Shown here one piece after another: positions 52,707-61,637 of a DNA stretch of 64,000 bases. Below the pieces are notes generated by a model. That model searched no databases. It saw only the letters and a program-made list of their open reading frames with translations, and was not told where the DNA came from. The DNA comes from Alphaproteobacteria bacterium (lineage in GTDB: Bacteria; Pseudomonadota; Alphaproteobacteria; Micropepsales; Micropepsaceae), in NCBI GenBank assembly GCA_028871795.1, contig JAGWMG010000002.1, forward strand, positions 1 to 64,000, read 5' to 3'. The stretch's first letter is position 1. Each line of letters begins with the position of its first letter. A program made the translations under genes and the position numbers.

Positions 52707-53023
52707 TAAACGCTAACTATTTGATATTACTTATGTTTGTATCATAAAAAGGGTGTATGTGTAAGTAATGTGCAAATGAATCCCGTGGCATACCGGCTTT
52801 CGTCAGGGAGCGCGTTTCAAATCGTCCAACATCCGTTTGATAAAGCCGGAAAACTTCACGGTGAAGCCCATCTCCGCCACGCCTTCCAATCTGCGCGCGA
52901 CTCACCCGCGCTGTGAAGCCCAAACTTGCGGGATACCCCCAAAAAGACCCCCACCTGATTTTTCCTCTTCCGAAGCGGTTTGCGCCTGCAAACCGGCTAG
53001 CCCTGTGGCAATGAGCGGGTTAA

Positions 53024-53110
53024 GCCGTCAAGACCGCAGGACGCGAGTGGTGCGGGCCGGAGCGCAGCGACAACCCGGTCGCGTTCTGCGCTTGCATTGG
53101 TCTTGACGGC
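53024..53110. ncRNA. Long stem-loop element (candidate ncRNA or DNA site)
   Basis: Outer stem GCCGTCAAGACC (53024-53035) pairs perfectly with GGTCTTGACGGC (53099-53110). Continuing inward, GCAGGACGCGA (53036-53046) pairs with TCGCGTTCTGC (53079-53089) with one G-T pair. The 32-base head can fold again (CGGG with CCCG). An intrinsic terminator follows two bases later. Total stem about 23 bp. It is symmetric enough that either strand could be transcribed. I recognise no known RNA family. Confidence 0.55.
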
Positions 53111-53112
53111 AA

Positions 53113-53134
53113 AGGGGCCAAAGCCCCTCGTTTT
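53113..53134 (+). terminator. Intrinsic terminator after the long stem-loop
   Basis: AGGGGC (53113-53118), loop CAAA, GCCCCT (53123-53128), then CG and TTTT. It directly follows the long stem-loop and precedes the methylase gene by 115 bases, so it most likely ends a short transcript containing the stem-loop. Confidence 0.65.
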
Positions 53135-53248
53135 ATTCGCTTAAATGGCGGTAGAGGTTCCTGCACGATGTCTGTGAGAATGTGATTTCCCTCGCGAAGG
53201 GACCCGTGTAGTCAATAAGTATTCTCGTTCTGCTTAATAGGCCACGGC

Positions 53249-55951
53249 ATGAACATCGCCGAGATAGAATCTGAACTACAGGCGCTTGCTGACGCACCGT
53301 TCGATCCGGCTACGTTTGTCTTTCGGTTTCTCGAAATTTACGACGCACCAAAGTCAACCCTCACGAAGCTAAAGCAGGGCACCGCGAACCACGCCAGTGA
53401 ACCTGGAGACTTGCTTTGGAAAAACAACCTGTTCTTCCGGGTGGCGCCGTCCGGCAAAACTGCTGAAACCGTCGATGCGATGCTGATCGATCCGCTTGTT
53501 AAGCGGCACAAGCCTCGATTCATAATGGCTGTTGATGGGAATGAGGTTTACGTCCGCGATCTCAAAGTCGATCAAACGGTCGATACCAGTTTTAAGAAAC
53601 TGAATGATGCCTTCCTATTTTTTCTACCGCTCGCGGGTATCGAACGCTATGACGCGGTTACCGAAAATGAAGCGGACATCAAAGCTACCGCGCGCGTCGC
53701 AAAGTTATACGACGCAATCTTGCAAGCCAATCCGGATTGGATTGATCGTGATCATACTCACGAGCTGAATCTTTTCATGACACGCATGCTCTTCTGTTTC
53801 TTCGCTGAAAGCACATCAATTTTCGAAAAGCACATTTTCACGAATACCGTCATAAATCGCACCGATGAGGATGGGTCAAACGCGCACGCCGTGCTTTCGG
53901 TGATATTTCGCGCGATGAACACGCCAAAGACGGAGCGGTCCGAATTGCCGGCATTCGCTCGCAATTTCGAATATGTGAACGGTGGGTTGTTCAGGGATGA
54001 CACGTCAGTCCCTCTATTTAACAAGCGAGCGCTCCGTCTGTTGAAAGAATGTGGCGAACTCGATTGGAAGGCCATCAATCCCGACATTTTTGGCTCCATG
54101 ATTCAGGCCGTTGCGCAACCAGGTCTGCGCGAAGATATGGGTCTGCATTACACGTCCATTCCGAACATTATGAAGGCGTTGCAGCCTCTCTTCCTGCTAT
54201 CGCTCGAAGAGGATTTTGAAGCCGCACGGAATAGCGAATTAAAGCTGAAAAAGCTTCTGCAACGAATCTACAATATCCGCGTGTTCGACCCGGCGTGTGG
54301 CTCCGGCAATTTCCTAATCATCGCCTACAAGGAGCTGCGCAAGTTGGAGATGCGTATTTTCGAGCGCCAAAAGCAGATCGCAAAGCAATGGTCGCTGGCT
54401 ATGACGGGTCTCCATTTGAATCAGTTCTTCGGTATCGAGCTTACAGACTTTGCCGCTGAGACGGCCAAGCTATCGCTCTGGATTGCCGAGTATCAAATGA
54501 ACGAGCAGTTCAAGGCGATATTCGGCTCCTCCCCTCCTTCTCTACCGCTACGCGATAGCGGCAATATCCTTCAAGAAAATGCGGCGCGCCTGCCTTGGGA
54601 CAGCGTTTGCCCGCCGAGTGAAGGAGCCGAAATATATATTGTCGGCAATCCGCCTTTTGAAGGCGCGCGGGGGCAATCGGAATCGCAAAAGGCCGACATA
54701 AACTTCGCTCTCGGCTCCGCTTACGACGGGGTAAATAGCCTCGACTACGTCTGTATCTGGTTCCATCTCGCGGGCAAGTACATAAAACAATTCCCCGCAC
54801 AAGCAGCATTCGTCGCCACGAGTTCTATCTGCCAGGGGCAATCTGTATCGTTGTTTTGGTCGAAGATGGTTTCACAGTCCGTCGAAATCGGCTTTGCCCA
54901 TAGTCCATTCAAGTGGCGCAATAACGCGACGCACAATGCGGCTGTAAATTGCGTTATCGTTGGTATCAGAAGACGGTCGGCTGCCAAGAAGATCATTTTC
55001 GACGAAGCTTCGTCGAAAGTGGTCGCCAATATATCTCCTTATCTCACTGACAATGATGACGTTGTCGTCGAGAAACGCTTTCAGCCTCCGGTCGGCTTGC
55101 CCGCATTGGTGATGGGCAATCAAGCAATCGACGGCGGTCACCTGATATTGTCCAAGCCCGAAATGGAAAAAATCGTATCGAACCATCCATCTGCGTCGCG
55201 ATTTATTCGGCCAGTTTATGGGGCAAATGATTTTGTTCGTGGTGAGTCTCGCTTTTGCATTTGGGTGCACGAGCAAGATTACGCGACCGCAAAGCGGATT
55301 CCGGAATTCGCAGCGAGGTTCGATAAAGTCAGAGAATATCGTGAAGTGAGCGGAGAGGTCGCGCGAAGCCTCATCAATATCCCCTACAGATTTAGATACG
55401 TACACGAAGCGAAGGAATGCTTGTTGGTTGTGCCGCGGACCACGACCGAACGAAGAGAGTATATCGCGTGCGGTGTGCTGGACAAGAATGCAATAGTTAC
55501 CGATGCAGTGCAGGTCATCTACGATCCGCAGATGTACTTGTTTGGCATACTGTCCTCGAAGGTTCACATCGTGTGGGTCAAGGCTGTGGCAGGTAAGTTC
55601 AAAACAGATCCCAGATATTCCAACACGCTTGTCTACAATACGTTTCCGCTACCGACTCTTTCCGACGAGCAAAGGAACGTGCTCGAAGAACATGCATTTG
55701 AAATTTTGAGAGTACGCGAGTCGTTTCCCGGAAAGACCCTTGGCTGGTTATATGACCCAGATACAATGCCTGATGATCTTCTAAAAGCGCACCACGACCT
55801 CGACGACACTTTGGAGCGTATTTACATCGGTCGCCCATTCAAAAATGACACAGAGCGCCTAGAACATCTCTTCAAGTTATATGCCGCAAAAAGAAAAAAG
55901 GACGGCAGTGCAAGAGTTGCTAGAGTGGCCGGGCGAAAGGAGAGCGCGTGA
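53249..55951 (+). CDS. MmeI-like class I SAM-dependent DNA methyltransferase
   Basis: 900 residues. The catalytic domain has motif I VFDPACGSGNFLIIAYKELR (Asp347 to Phe355) and motif IV IVGNPPFEGARG (Asn467-Pro-Pro-Phe470), so it should methylate adenine N6 in DNA. The order of regions (N-terminal domain 1-150, helical 150-330, methylase 330-620, target-recognition-like 630-800, C-terminal helices) is that of the MmeI family of single-chain type IIL/IIG enzymes. I see no convincing PD-(D/E)xK nuclease site in the N-terminal region (MAVDGNEVYVRDLKV is the closest), so cutting is probably done by a partner. The stop overlaps the helicase start by one base. Codon use is AT-richer than the chromosome. 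Confidence 0.85.
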   Translation: MNIAEIESELQALADAPFDPATFVFRFLEIYDAPKSTLTKLKQGTANHASEPGDLLWKNNLFFRVAPSGKTAETVDAMLIDPLVKRHKPRFIMAVDGNEVYVRDLKVDQTVDTSFKKLNDAFLFFLPLAGIERYDAVTENEADIKATARVAKLYDAILQANPDWIDRDHTHELNLFMTRMLFCFFAESTSIFEKHIFTNTVINRTDEDGSNAHAVLSVIFRAMNTPKTERSELPAFARNFEYVNGGLFRDDTSVPLFNKRALRLLKECGELDWKAINPDIFGSMIQAVAQPGLREDMGLHYTSIPNIMKALQPLFLLSLEEDFEAARNSELKLKKLLQRIYNIRVFDPACGSGNFLIIAYKELRKLEMRIFERQKQIAKQWSLAMTGLHLNQFFGIELTDFAAETAKLSLWIAEYQMNEQFKAIFGSSPPSLPLRDSGNILQENAARLPWDSVCPPSEGAEIYIVGNPPFEGARGQSESQKADINFALGSAYDGVNSLDYVCIWFHLAGKYIKQFPAQAAFVATSSICQGQSVSLFWSKMVSQSVEIGFAHSPFKWRNNATHNAAVNCVIVGIRRRSAAKKIIFDEASSKVVANISPYLTDNDDVVVEKRFQPPVGLPALVMGNQAIDGGHLILSKPEMEKIVSNHPSASRFIRPVYGANDFVRGESRFCIWVHEQDYATAKRIPEFAARFDKVREYREVSGEVARSLINIPYRFRYVHEAKECLLVVPRTTTERREYIACGVLDKNAIVTDAVQVIYDPQMYLFGILSSKVHIVWVKAVAGKFKTDPRYSNTLVYNTFPLPTLSDEQRNVLEEHAFEILRVRESFPGKTLGWLYDPDTMPDDLLKAHHDLDDTLERIYIGRPFKNDTERLEHLFKLYAAKRKKDGSARVARVAGRKESA

Positions 55952-57930
55952 TGGCGGATTTCGTTACAGTTACCTACGGCCAAACTGGCGCAAGCCAATC
56001 GACGAACGAATATGGCATGCGTTCGATGCAAGCACGCGTATTTGATGCTCGCAATTCGCAATACCTGTTGGTGAAAGCGCCACCGGCTTCTGGCAAATCG
56101 CGCGCGCTGATGTTTATCGGACTCGATAAGTTGGAAAATCAGGGAATTGCTAAGGTAATAGTGGCTGTCCCAGAGCGATCAATTGGCTCTTCGTTCAAAT
56201 CCACAAAGCTGACCGACGGCGGATTCTTTCGGGATTGGCTTGTCGATCCAAAGTGGAATCTGACTGAGACTGCTGGAGCCTCGGGAAAAGTTGCAGCGCT
56301 CAAGCAGTTCATGACTTCCCAGGATGAGATTCTCGTTTGCACGCACGCGACGCTGCGTTTCGCATTTGAACAGCTCGGCGCTAGCGCGTTTTCGTCATGT
56401 CTCATCGCGATCGATGAGTTTCACCATGTTTCGTCCGACGAGAATAGCCGCTTGGGTGATGTCGTCCGGGCGCTCATGGAAGTGGACAAGGCTCATATCG
56501 TTGCAATGACTGGATCGTACTTCCGGGGAGACGCTGCGCCGGTATTGCGGCCAGAGGATGAAGCGCGATTCAATCGCGTCACCTATACCTACTACGAGCA
56601 GCTAGATGGGTACAAATATCTGAAGACATTAGGCATCGGCTACCATTTCTATCGCGGCCGATACATCGACGCCATCAATCAGATTTTGAATTCCGATCTT
56701 AAGACTATCGTACATATCCCGCATGTGCGGTCTGCCGAATCGACGTCCGACAAGTATGCTGAAGTGGATAAAATTCACGATCATCTTGGGGAAATGCTGG
56801 GTAAGGACGAAGCTACAGGTCTGTATCGGGTCCGACGCGCAGACGGCAAGGTACTGAAGGTCGCTGATCTCGTTGATGACGGCCCCGACCGCGAACGAGT
56901 GATGCAAACGCTTCGCAGAATCGAGAGCCGCGACGACGTAGACATCATTATTGCACTTGGTATGGCCAAAGAAGGGTTTGATTGGATTTGGTGCGAACAC
57001 GCACTAACAGTCGGCTATCGCGGCTCCTTAACCGAAGTTATTCAAATCATCGGTCGGGCAACGCGAGACGCCCCAGGCAAAAGCCATGCTCAATTTACAA
57101 ATCTGATCGCGGAGCCGGACGCAAGCGAAGAGCGCGTGACGGATGCGGTTAACAATATGCTTAAAGCAATCGCTTGTTCGCTGCTCATGGAGCAGGTGTT
57201 GGCTCCGAACTTCAAATTCAAAACGCGCGACGACGCTGATGAACTGGACGGGTCCGCAAAAGAAACGGACATCACCTATACGCACGGTGATAGCGTCATA
57301 GCAATTCGTGGCTTTGCAGAGCCGTCAACGGAGCGTACCAAGCAAATTCTTGAAAGCGATCTTAGCGATTTAACTGCGGCGATATTTCAAGACGAGTCTG
57401 TTTTGCGAGCAGCGATGAACCCGTCTGACTACGCGCCCGAAGTTGTGAACCAGGTCTTCATACCCAAAGTTATTGAGCATCGGTATCCCGACCTTACGCC
57501 ACAAGAGGTAGAGGAGATACGGCAGGCGGTTGTCGCAAACGGTGTGTTCAAGAGTCCTTCGGTAGTCGTCGAGCAACAGGGTGACACGAAATTTGTTCGA
57601 ATGGCTGAGCGCCTGATAAATATCGATGAACTCGATATGGACTTGATTGATTCGATAAATCCCTTCCAGAAGGCGTACGAAATTTTATCAAAGTCCGTTA
57701 CCTCCGAAGTTCTTCAAACCATTCATGCTGCCATCACTTCGGTTTCTGTCTCAATGACGGAGCAAGAAGCCGTTTCCAGTTGGCCACGCATCCAGGCGTT
57801 CAGAAAAGAGCGCGGCGTAGCTCCGAGTCTAGTGAGCCCGAATCCTTTGGAGCGGCGACTAGCCGAGGCGTTGGCTTGGCTTCAGGCCAAGAAACGTGAA
57901 CGGGGTAGAACTTCCGGCGGGGGGCAATAG
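55951..57930 (+). CDS. SF2 helicase/translocase of the defence operon
   Basis: 659 residues. Walker A is APPASGKS (43-50), Walker B with DEFHH is at 155-159 in SSCLIAIDEFHHVS, motif III is AMTGSYFRGD, and the C-terminal RecA lobe has AKEGFDWIWCEHALTVGYRG and motif VI IQIIGRATRDAPG. The last 250 residues are helical and unrecognised. It resembles the translocase subunits of restriction systems more than replication helicases. Start at ATG 55951, one-base overlap with the methylase stop, and two bases before the nuclease gene, so the three are a single translational unit. Confidence 0.85.
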   Translation: MADFVTVTYGQTGASQSTNEYGMRSMQARVFDARNSQYLLVKAPPASGKSRALMFIGLDKLENQGIAKVIVAVPERSIGSSFKSTKLTDGGFFRDWLVDPKWNLTETAGASGKVAALKQFMTSQDEILVCTHATLRFAFEQLGASAFSSCLIAIDEFHHVSSDENSRLGDVVRALMEVDKAHIVAMTGSYFRGDAAPVLRPEDEARFNRVTYTYYEQLDGYKYLKTLGIGYHFYRGRYIDAINQILNSDLKTIVHIPHVRSAESTSDKYAEVDKIHDHLGEMLGKDEATGLYRVRRADGKVLKVADLVDDGPDRERVMQTLRRIESRDDVDIIIALGMAKEGFDWIWCEHALTVGYRGSLTEVIQIIGRATRDAPGKSHAQFTNLIAEPDASEERVTDAVNNMLKAIACSLLMEQVLAPNFKFKTRDDADELDGSAKETDITYTHGDSVIAIRGFAEPSTERTKQILESDLSDLTAAIFQDESVLRAAMNPSDYAPEVVNQVFIPKVIEHRYPDLTPQEVEEIRQAVVANGVFKSPSVVVEQQGDTKFVRMAERLINIDELDMDLIDSINPFQKAYEILSKSVTSEVLQTIHAAITSVSVSMTEQEAVSSWPRIQAFRKERGVAPSLVSPNPLERRLAEALAWLQAKKRERGRTSGGGQ

Positions 57931-57932
57931 CT

Positions 57933-59132
57933 ATGCCACGCCTGACGCTGACGGACATTCTGTCTTTGGAAGACCATGATGGTCTTCTCGACGTTAAGCC
58001 TCTTGCGCCCGCTGCTGCGTCGGAGTCTTCTCGGATAGAGAATGACTTTGAGGAGCTGAATCTCTTTATCGACGAGCATGGCTTCGTGCCGGGTTCCGGA
58101 ACTGGCGGCAATAAACCGTCCATTAAGGAACGGACGCTGTCGATGCGCTTGAAAAGCTACCGCGAACGTCCAGACATTGCTCAGCGTCTGAAGTTTGTCG
58201 ATCGCCATAACCTTTTGGAGGGAATTGGGGACGTACCGCCACCGGAAAGTCTCGATGAGATATTGGACCTGGATGACGACCTACTGAATGCCCCGAGCGA
58301 GGAGATATTTTCGTTTCGGCATTCTCGGCCTAGCTCAGCGCGTCCAGATCGTGTTTCAGAACGGAAGCCTTGTAAGGACTTTGAGAAGTTCAAGCCGCTT
58401 TTTGATGCCTGCGTGGCGGACCTCGTTTCGGGGAAACGTAAGAGCCTCAAATTTGCCAACGAGCAGGAAGTCAACGCGGGTGAGTTTTTTATTCTCAATG
58501 GCGTCATGGTGTACGTTGCTGAGGTAAACGACCCGCATATCCGAAATGGAAAGCGGAACGCGAGACTTCGCCTCATTTTTGAAAATGGAACTGAGGGCGA
58601 GAACCTTTTGCGTTCTCTCGCTACCGAACTCTACAAGGATGCCAGCGGGCGGCGCATTTCTAGTCCCGAAGTGGGGCCTCTGTTTGATCCTGAGTCAAGT
58701 GTTGCCACCGTTGAAGCTTCGGCCGAACGCATTACTGGCTCGATCTATGTGGTTCGTAGTCTTTCCACTCATCCTGAAATTGCTCGCTTGGACGGGCATC
58801 TTTTCAAAGTCGGGTTCACCGCTGGAAAAGTAGAGGACCGTTTGCGTGGCGCTAAAGATGATCCGACGTTCTTATTGGCACCAGTTCATTTGGTAAGGAG
58901 TTACGACGCTATCAACATGAACACGACGAAGCTTGAAAACCTGCTGCACCGCTTTTTTGCAGATGCACGTCTTGACGTAGAAATAAAAGACCGATTTGGA
59001 AAACCGTTCCGGCCGCGCGAATGGTTTATTCTGCCATTGCCGGTCGTCGATAAGGCTATCAGTATGCTGCTTGATGGCAGCATACTAGGCTATCGTTATG
59101 ACGCCGCCGCTCAAAAGTTGGTCAAGTCCTGA
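57933..59132 (+). CDS. GIY-YIG (T5orf172-type) nuclease of the defence operon
   Basis: 399 residues. Residues 1-260 are unrecognised, with an acidic helical stretch (ESLDEILDLDDDLLNAPSEE). Residues about 268-385 form the GIY-YIG/T5orf172 domain: GSIYVVRSLSTHPEIARLDG, HLFKVGFTAGKVEDRLRGAK, DDPTFLLAPVHLVRSYDAIN, TTKLENLLHRFFADARLDVE and REWFILPLPVVDKAI. The GSIY...FKVGFT pair stands for GIY...YIG; catalytic candidates are the arginines of EDRLRG and Glu335 in KLENLLHRFF. It is the obvious nuclease partner of the methylase and helicase. ATG two bases after the helicase stop, with GGCGGGGGG upstream. Confidence 0.8.
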   Translation: MPRLTLTDILSLEDHDGLLDVKPLAPAAASESSRIENDFEELNLFIDEHGFVPGSGTGGNKPSIKERTLSMRLKSYRERPDIAQRLKFVDRHNLLEGIGDVPPPESLDEILDLDDDLLNAPSEEIFSFRHSRPSSARPDRVSERKPCKDFEKFKPLFDACVADLVSGKRKSLKFANEQEVNAGEFFILNGVMVYVAEVNDPHIRNGKRNARLRLIFENGTEGENLLRSLATELYKDASGRRISSPEVGPLFDPESSVATVEASAERITGSIYVVRSLSTHPEIARLDGHLFKVGFTAGKVEDRLRGAKDDPTFLLAPVHLVRSYDAINMNTTKLENLLHRFFADARLDVEIKDRFGKPFRPREWFILPLPVVDKAISMLLDGSILGYRYDAAAQKLVKS

Positions 59133-59183
59133 TGCGCGAGCGGCGCGGTTTAAGACCTCGCGGGCACGAGACGAAACTGGGCG

Positions 59184-59486
59184 TCACGAATGCAAGTCCG
59201 GGTACTCCGTGAACAACTGCCCGAGGGTCCCACACGCCTTGTGCCACGCGATCAGTTCCGCGAGCGCAGCGTCCGGGTGCCGTGGGACAAGGCGCTCTGC
59301 TCTGTTCTCAATAGCACGCGCCTGCTGACGCCACATCGGTCCTGCACCACGCCTGGACATCTCTACAAATAATCCTGCCCCGGATTTGCACGGGACTTTG
59401 CGAACGTGCGCGAGCAATTGGCGGCCACGCCTCAGAATCGCAGAGGCGACGCTGCTGAAAAACCGTCGCAGCGATTTTCGTTTCAC
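59184..59486 (-). CDS. Hypothetical 100-residue protein downstream of relaxase
   Basis: Last gene of the minus-strand mobilisation set. It has a basic N-terminus (MKRKSLRRFFSSVASAILRR, GRQLLAHVRKVP) and a helical C-terminal half, WRQQARAIENRAERLVPRHP then DAALAELIAWHKACGTLGQL. It is soluble and not recognised. It begins 29 bases after the relaxase stop and ends convergent with the GIY-YIG gene. The order MobC-relaxase-small protein suggests an accessory role in transfer or control, but that is inference. Confidence 0.5.
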   Translation of the reverse strand: MKRKSLRRFFSSVASAILRRGRQLLAHVRKVPCKSGAGLFVEMSRRGAGPMWRQQARAIENRAERLVPRHPDAALAELIAWHKACGTLGQLFTEYPDLHS

Positions 59487-59515
59487 GATCCGACAGCATT
59501 GGCCCCACGCTGCCC

Positions 59516-60784
59516 TTACCGGCTCCGGGTGTGGCCTCCACCCGGAGCCTCGTGCTGCCGGTCTCGCTCCGTGTCGTCGAGAGTGTCGTCGTGCTTGCGG
59601 TCTTTCTTCTCGCTGGCAAGCATCCGGTGCATGCGCTCACGCTGCGCGTCGGTCATTTCCGTGGCGCCGCGCCGTTCGACTGTGCGGTCGCCTTCGCCGA
59701 CGGTTGTCTCATTCTGATTCCGGCGGGCTGCTTCCTCGGCCTCCCGTCGGTGATGATCGTCGTCCTGTTTCTGCTCGACGTATTGCTGTTGCCGGCGGTC
59801 GTCATCATCCGTCGCACGGACTTCCGGCTGTTGCGGGCGCGGGTCGTCGTTATTCAGGCGCTCCTGTCGCCGTTCGTGGTCCTTCAATGCCGCCTGCGTC
59901 TGGCTGACGTAATCGTCGCCTTTCGAGTAGTTCGCCTGAGTTAGAGCTTCTTCCCGGCTGCCGCGTCTTTCCCGTTCGCGCTCCAGTGCGGTTTGCCGGG
60001 CCTCTTCAGCGGTAGGAAGGGTTTCGCGATCAATGATGTCCATAAACTCGCGCAAGTCGGCGGCTCTTATGCCGTCGATGCGTCGCGCCAATGAGTGGAT
60101 CCCGCCTGCGCGATCCACGACGACGAAATCCCTTCGGTCGCCTTTAGCAAGGACGAGGTTTTGTTCTTCGATCTGCCGTTTGAAGTGTTCTGCATCGCGG
60201 CTCTTCTTGAAGGCCGCGGTCAGTGTCGCCCGGACTTCATCGCCCTTGATGCCGGTGCGTTCCTCCTGTCTCAGTTCGGCGCGCGACGGTGTGCGGCGCG
60301 GACGTCCTGCTCCGTCGCGCTCCGCGAGCGCGCCACGAATTTTCTCGTGCCCGAACCGGCGCTCAAGGTCGCGGGAGACTTCTTCGTGCTTGCGGTAATT
60401 GTGGCTATCGGAAACGGATTTCATCTGGTCGAGGTCGATGCGCGACCAGACCACATGCAGGTGTTGCCGCCCGAGCTTTTCATGCATCACCACGACCCGC
60501 GCGTGGCCGTTGAGGCCGAGCTTCTCTTCAAGAGCGTTGACGGCTTCGGCGCGCTGTTCCTGCGATAGGCGGTGCGGCGGCTCCGGACTGATGGCGGCGT
60601 GATAGAGCGACTTTTCGCAACGGGTGCCGCTGGCGTAGGCGTCCATTTCGATCAACGCGCCGCGCAAATCCTGCGCGACGGTGCCCTTGGTTTCCAGCAA
60701 CGCAATGCGCTCGTTCTTTTCGGCATTGCCGAGGTGGGCAGCGAGAGCGGAAGGTCCCGCCCGCGACTTGCCCTTGATAATCAC
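59516..60784 (-). CDS. Relaxase/mobilisation nuclease (MobA-like)
   Basis: 422 residues. The relaxase domain occupies about 1-250, with the three-histidine metal site H101-EKLGRQ-H108-L-H110-VVWSRID preceded by LNGHARVVVM, and an upstream AISPEPPHRLSQEQ. After it, IHSLARRIDGIRAADLREFM and a highly charged Glu/Asp/Arg/Gln-rich tail (for example DDDDRRQQQYVEQKQDDDHH) probably contact the coupling protein. It should nick one strand at oriT and lead it through the transfer channel. Its start overlaps mobC by four bases (ATGA). Confidence 0.85.
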   Translation of the reverse strand: MIIKGKSRAGPSALAAHLGNAEKNERIALLETKGTVAQDLRGALIEMDAYASGTRCEKSLYHAAISPEPPHRLSQEQRAEAVNALEEKLGLNGHARVVVMHEKLGRQHLHVVWSRIDLDQMKSVSDSHNYRKHEEVSRDLERRFGHEKIRGALAERDGAGRPRRTPSRAELRQEERTGIKGDEVRATLTAAFKKSRDAEHFKRQIEEQNLVLAKGDRRDFVVVDRAGGIHSLARRIDGIRAADLREFMDIIDRETLPTAEEARQTALERERERRGSREEALTQANYSKGDDYVSQTQAALKDHERRQERLNNDDPRPQQPEVRATDDDDRRQQQYVEQKQDDDHHRREAEEAARRNQNETTVGEGDRTVERRGATEMTDAQRERMHRMLASEKKDRKHDDTLDDTERDRQHEAPGGGHTRSR

Positions 60785-61137
60785 GCAACCCGCCCCAACG
60801 CCTTCAGGACGGCTGCGCGTATGTCGCGCAGGCCGCCGAGGGCGGTATCGATCTCGCCGGTAAAGACGGTTACGCCGGTATTCAGGGAGCGGGCGATCTG
60901 GTTGATGTTGCCGCCGATGCGGCCCAGCTCGCCCAGCAACCGGGCGAGTTCGCGTTTCTCGACCGGCGGACGCCTTACCTGCCGGGGCGCAGGCGCGCCG
61001 AGGAGTACCTGACGGGCGAAGCTTCCGGGCATCAGTCCGGCCCGCTCCGCCGCCGCATCGATGGCGGCCCGTTCTTCGTCGCTGAGCCGGATGGTCAGGT
61101 GGCGGTTGCGGACCCGCTTTTCGGTGCCGTGACTCAT
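60781..61137 (-). CDS. mobC: MobC-like relaxosome accessory protein
   Basis: 118 residues. N-terminal ribbon-helix-helix-type DNA-binding region (RHLTIRLSDEERAAIDAAAE) and the MobC hallmark LLGELGRIGGNINQIARSLN in the C-terminal half. MobC proteins melt DNA at oriT and help the relaxase load. It overlaps the relaxase start by four bases and lies next to the structured non-coding region that probably holds oriT. Start ATG 61137. Confidence 0.88.
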   Translation of the reverse strand: MSHGTEKRVRNRHLTIRLSDEERAAIDAAAERAGLMPGSFARQVLLGAPAPRQVRRPPVEKRELARLLGELGRIGGNINQIARSLNTGVTVFTGEIDTALGGLRDIRAAVLKALGRVA

Positions 61138-61637
61138 GGCCTGGTCCGCCGGGGATGGGGCGATATGGGGGTGTCCCCCTTGTGCGCTGGGGTCTCGGGG
61201 AGCAAGGCTCCTTGAGCGCGGATTCTCAAGGGGCGGACCCTTGAGGCGGGTGGTCCAGCGAGGGGGAAGACTCCTCCTGGCCGGGGTGCACGGGGATGGC
61301 GATCCCCTGCCAAGCCGCGCGGAGCGCGAGGGGTTAAGGCCCTGCCGGAAGCCCGAAGCGCACTACCGCGCATGGCTCGCCCTCAAACTTATTGCCTCAA
61401 ACATCCTATCGCACTCTCGAAAATGACGCTCTGTTCAAAATTCGATGCACGCTGGAAATTCAAAAATGGGAGGCAGGGCAGCTACCTCCCCGTCCGGCTT
61501 AAAGCGCGAACTGAGGGAGTGTACATCCGGGAAATACTTGCAACTGCTGGTAATTGTGTGGGTGCAAATTATCAAATGCCGGTACCAATGACTCGAACGT
61601 GATTCCGGGTCAGGGCAGACCGGAGGGCTGGGCCGTT
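61138..61637. other. 500-bp intergenic region with putative oriT
   Basis: No gene supported. The mobC-proximal 170 bases are extremely structured (see the oriT entry). The remainder holds AT-richer sequence (61410-61470) and GGGAGG-11-CCTCCC at about 61469-61492, which are likely promoter or operator elements for the plus-strand transfer genes. Confidence 0.55.
61161..61270. other. Candidate origin of transfer (oriT)
   Basis: GGGGG-TGT-CCCCC forms a hairpin at about 61167-61179. The segment CCCCCT...CGCTGG (61175-61190) can pair with CCAGCGAGGGGG (61255-61266). Inside it CTCAAGGG (61225-61232) pairs with CCCTTGAG (61238-61245) around GCGGA, while an upstream CCTTGAG (about 61210-61216) offers an alternative partner for CTCAAGG. 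Position next to mobC, in front of divergent transfer genes, is typical for oriT. The nick site is not identified. Confidence 0.5.

Larger units (their letters stand above)
52707..53248. other. Left-end non-coding region of the element
   Basis: About 540 bases. The first 90 are strongly AT-rich. I see no integrase fragment. 52932-52953 holds two near-identical C-rich units (ATACCCCC and AGACCCCC), reading as GGGGGTCT and GGGGGTAT on the minus strand, a pattern often seen near tyrosine-integrase arm sites. The hairpin element and terminator are listed separately. Confidence 0.5.

Noticed and set aside
52717-52923. Minus-strand frame next to the tRNA-Leu fragment as an integrase remnant
   Set aside because: No R-H-R-Y tyrosine-recombinase residues or fold pattern are seen; composition looks random.
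61136-61426. Plus-strand open frame in the mobC upstream region
   Set aside because: Gly/Arg-rich composition typical of frames through GC-rich hairpins. No ribosome site; the sequence is better explained as oriT structure.
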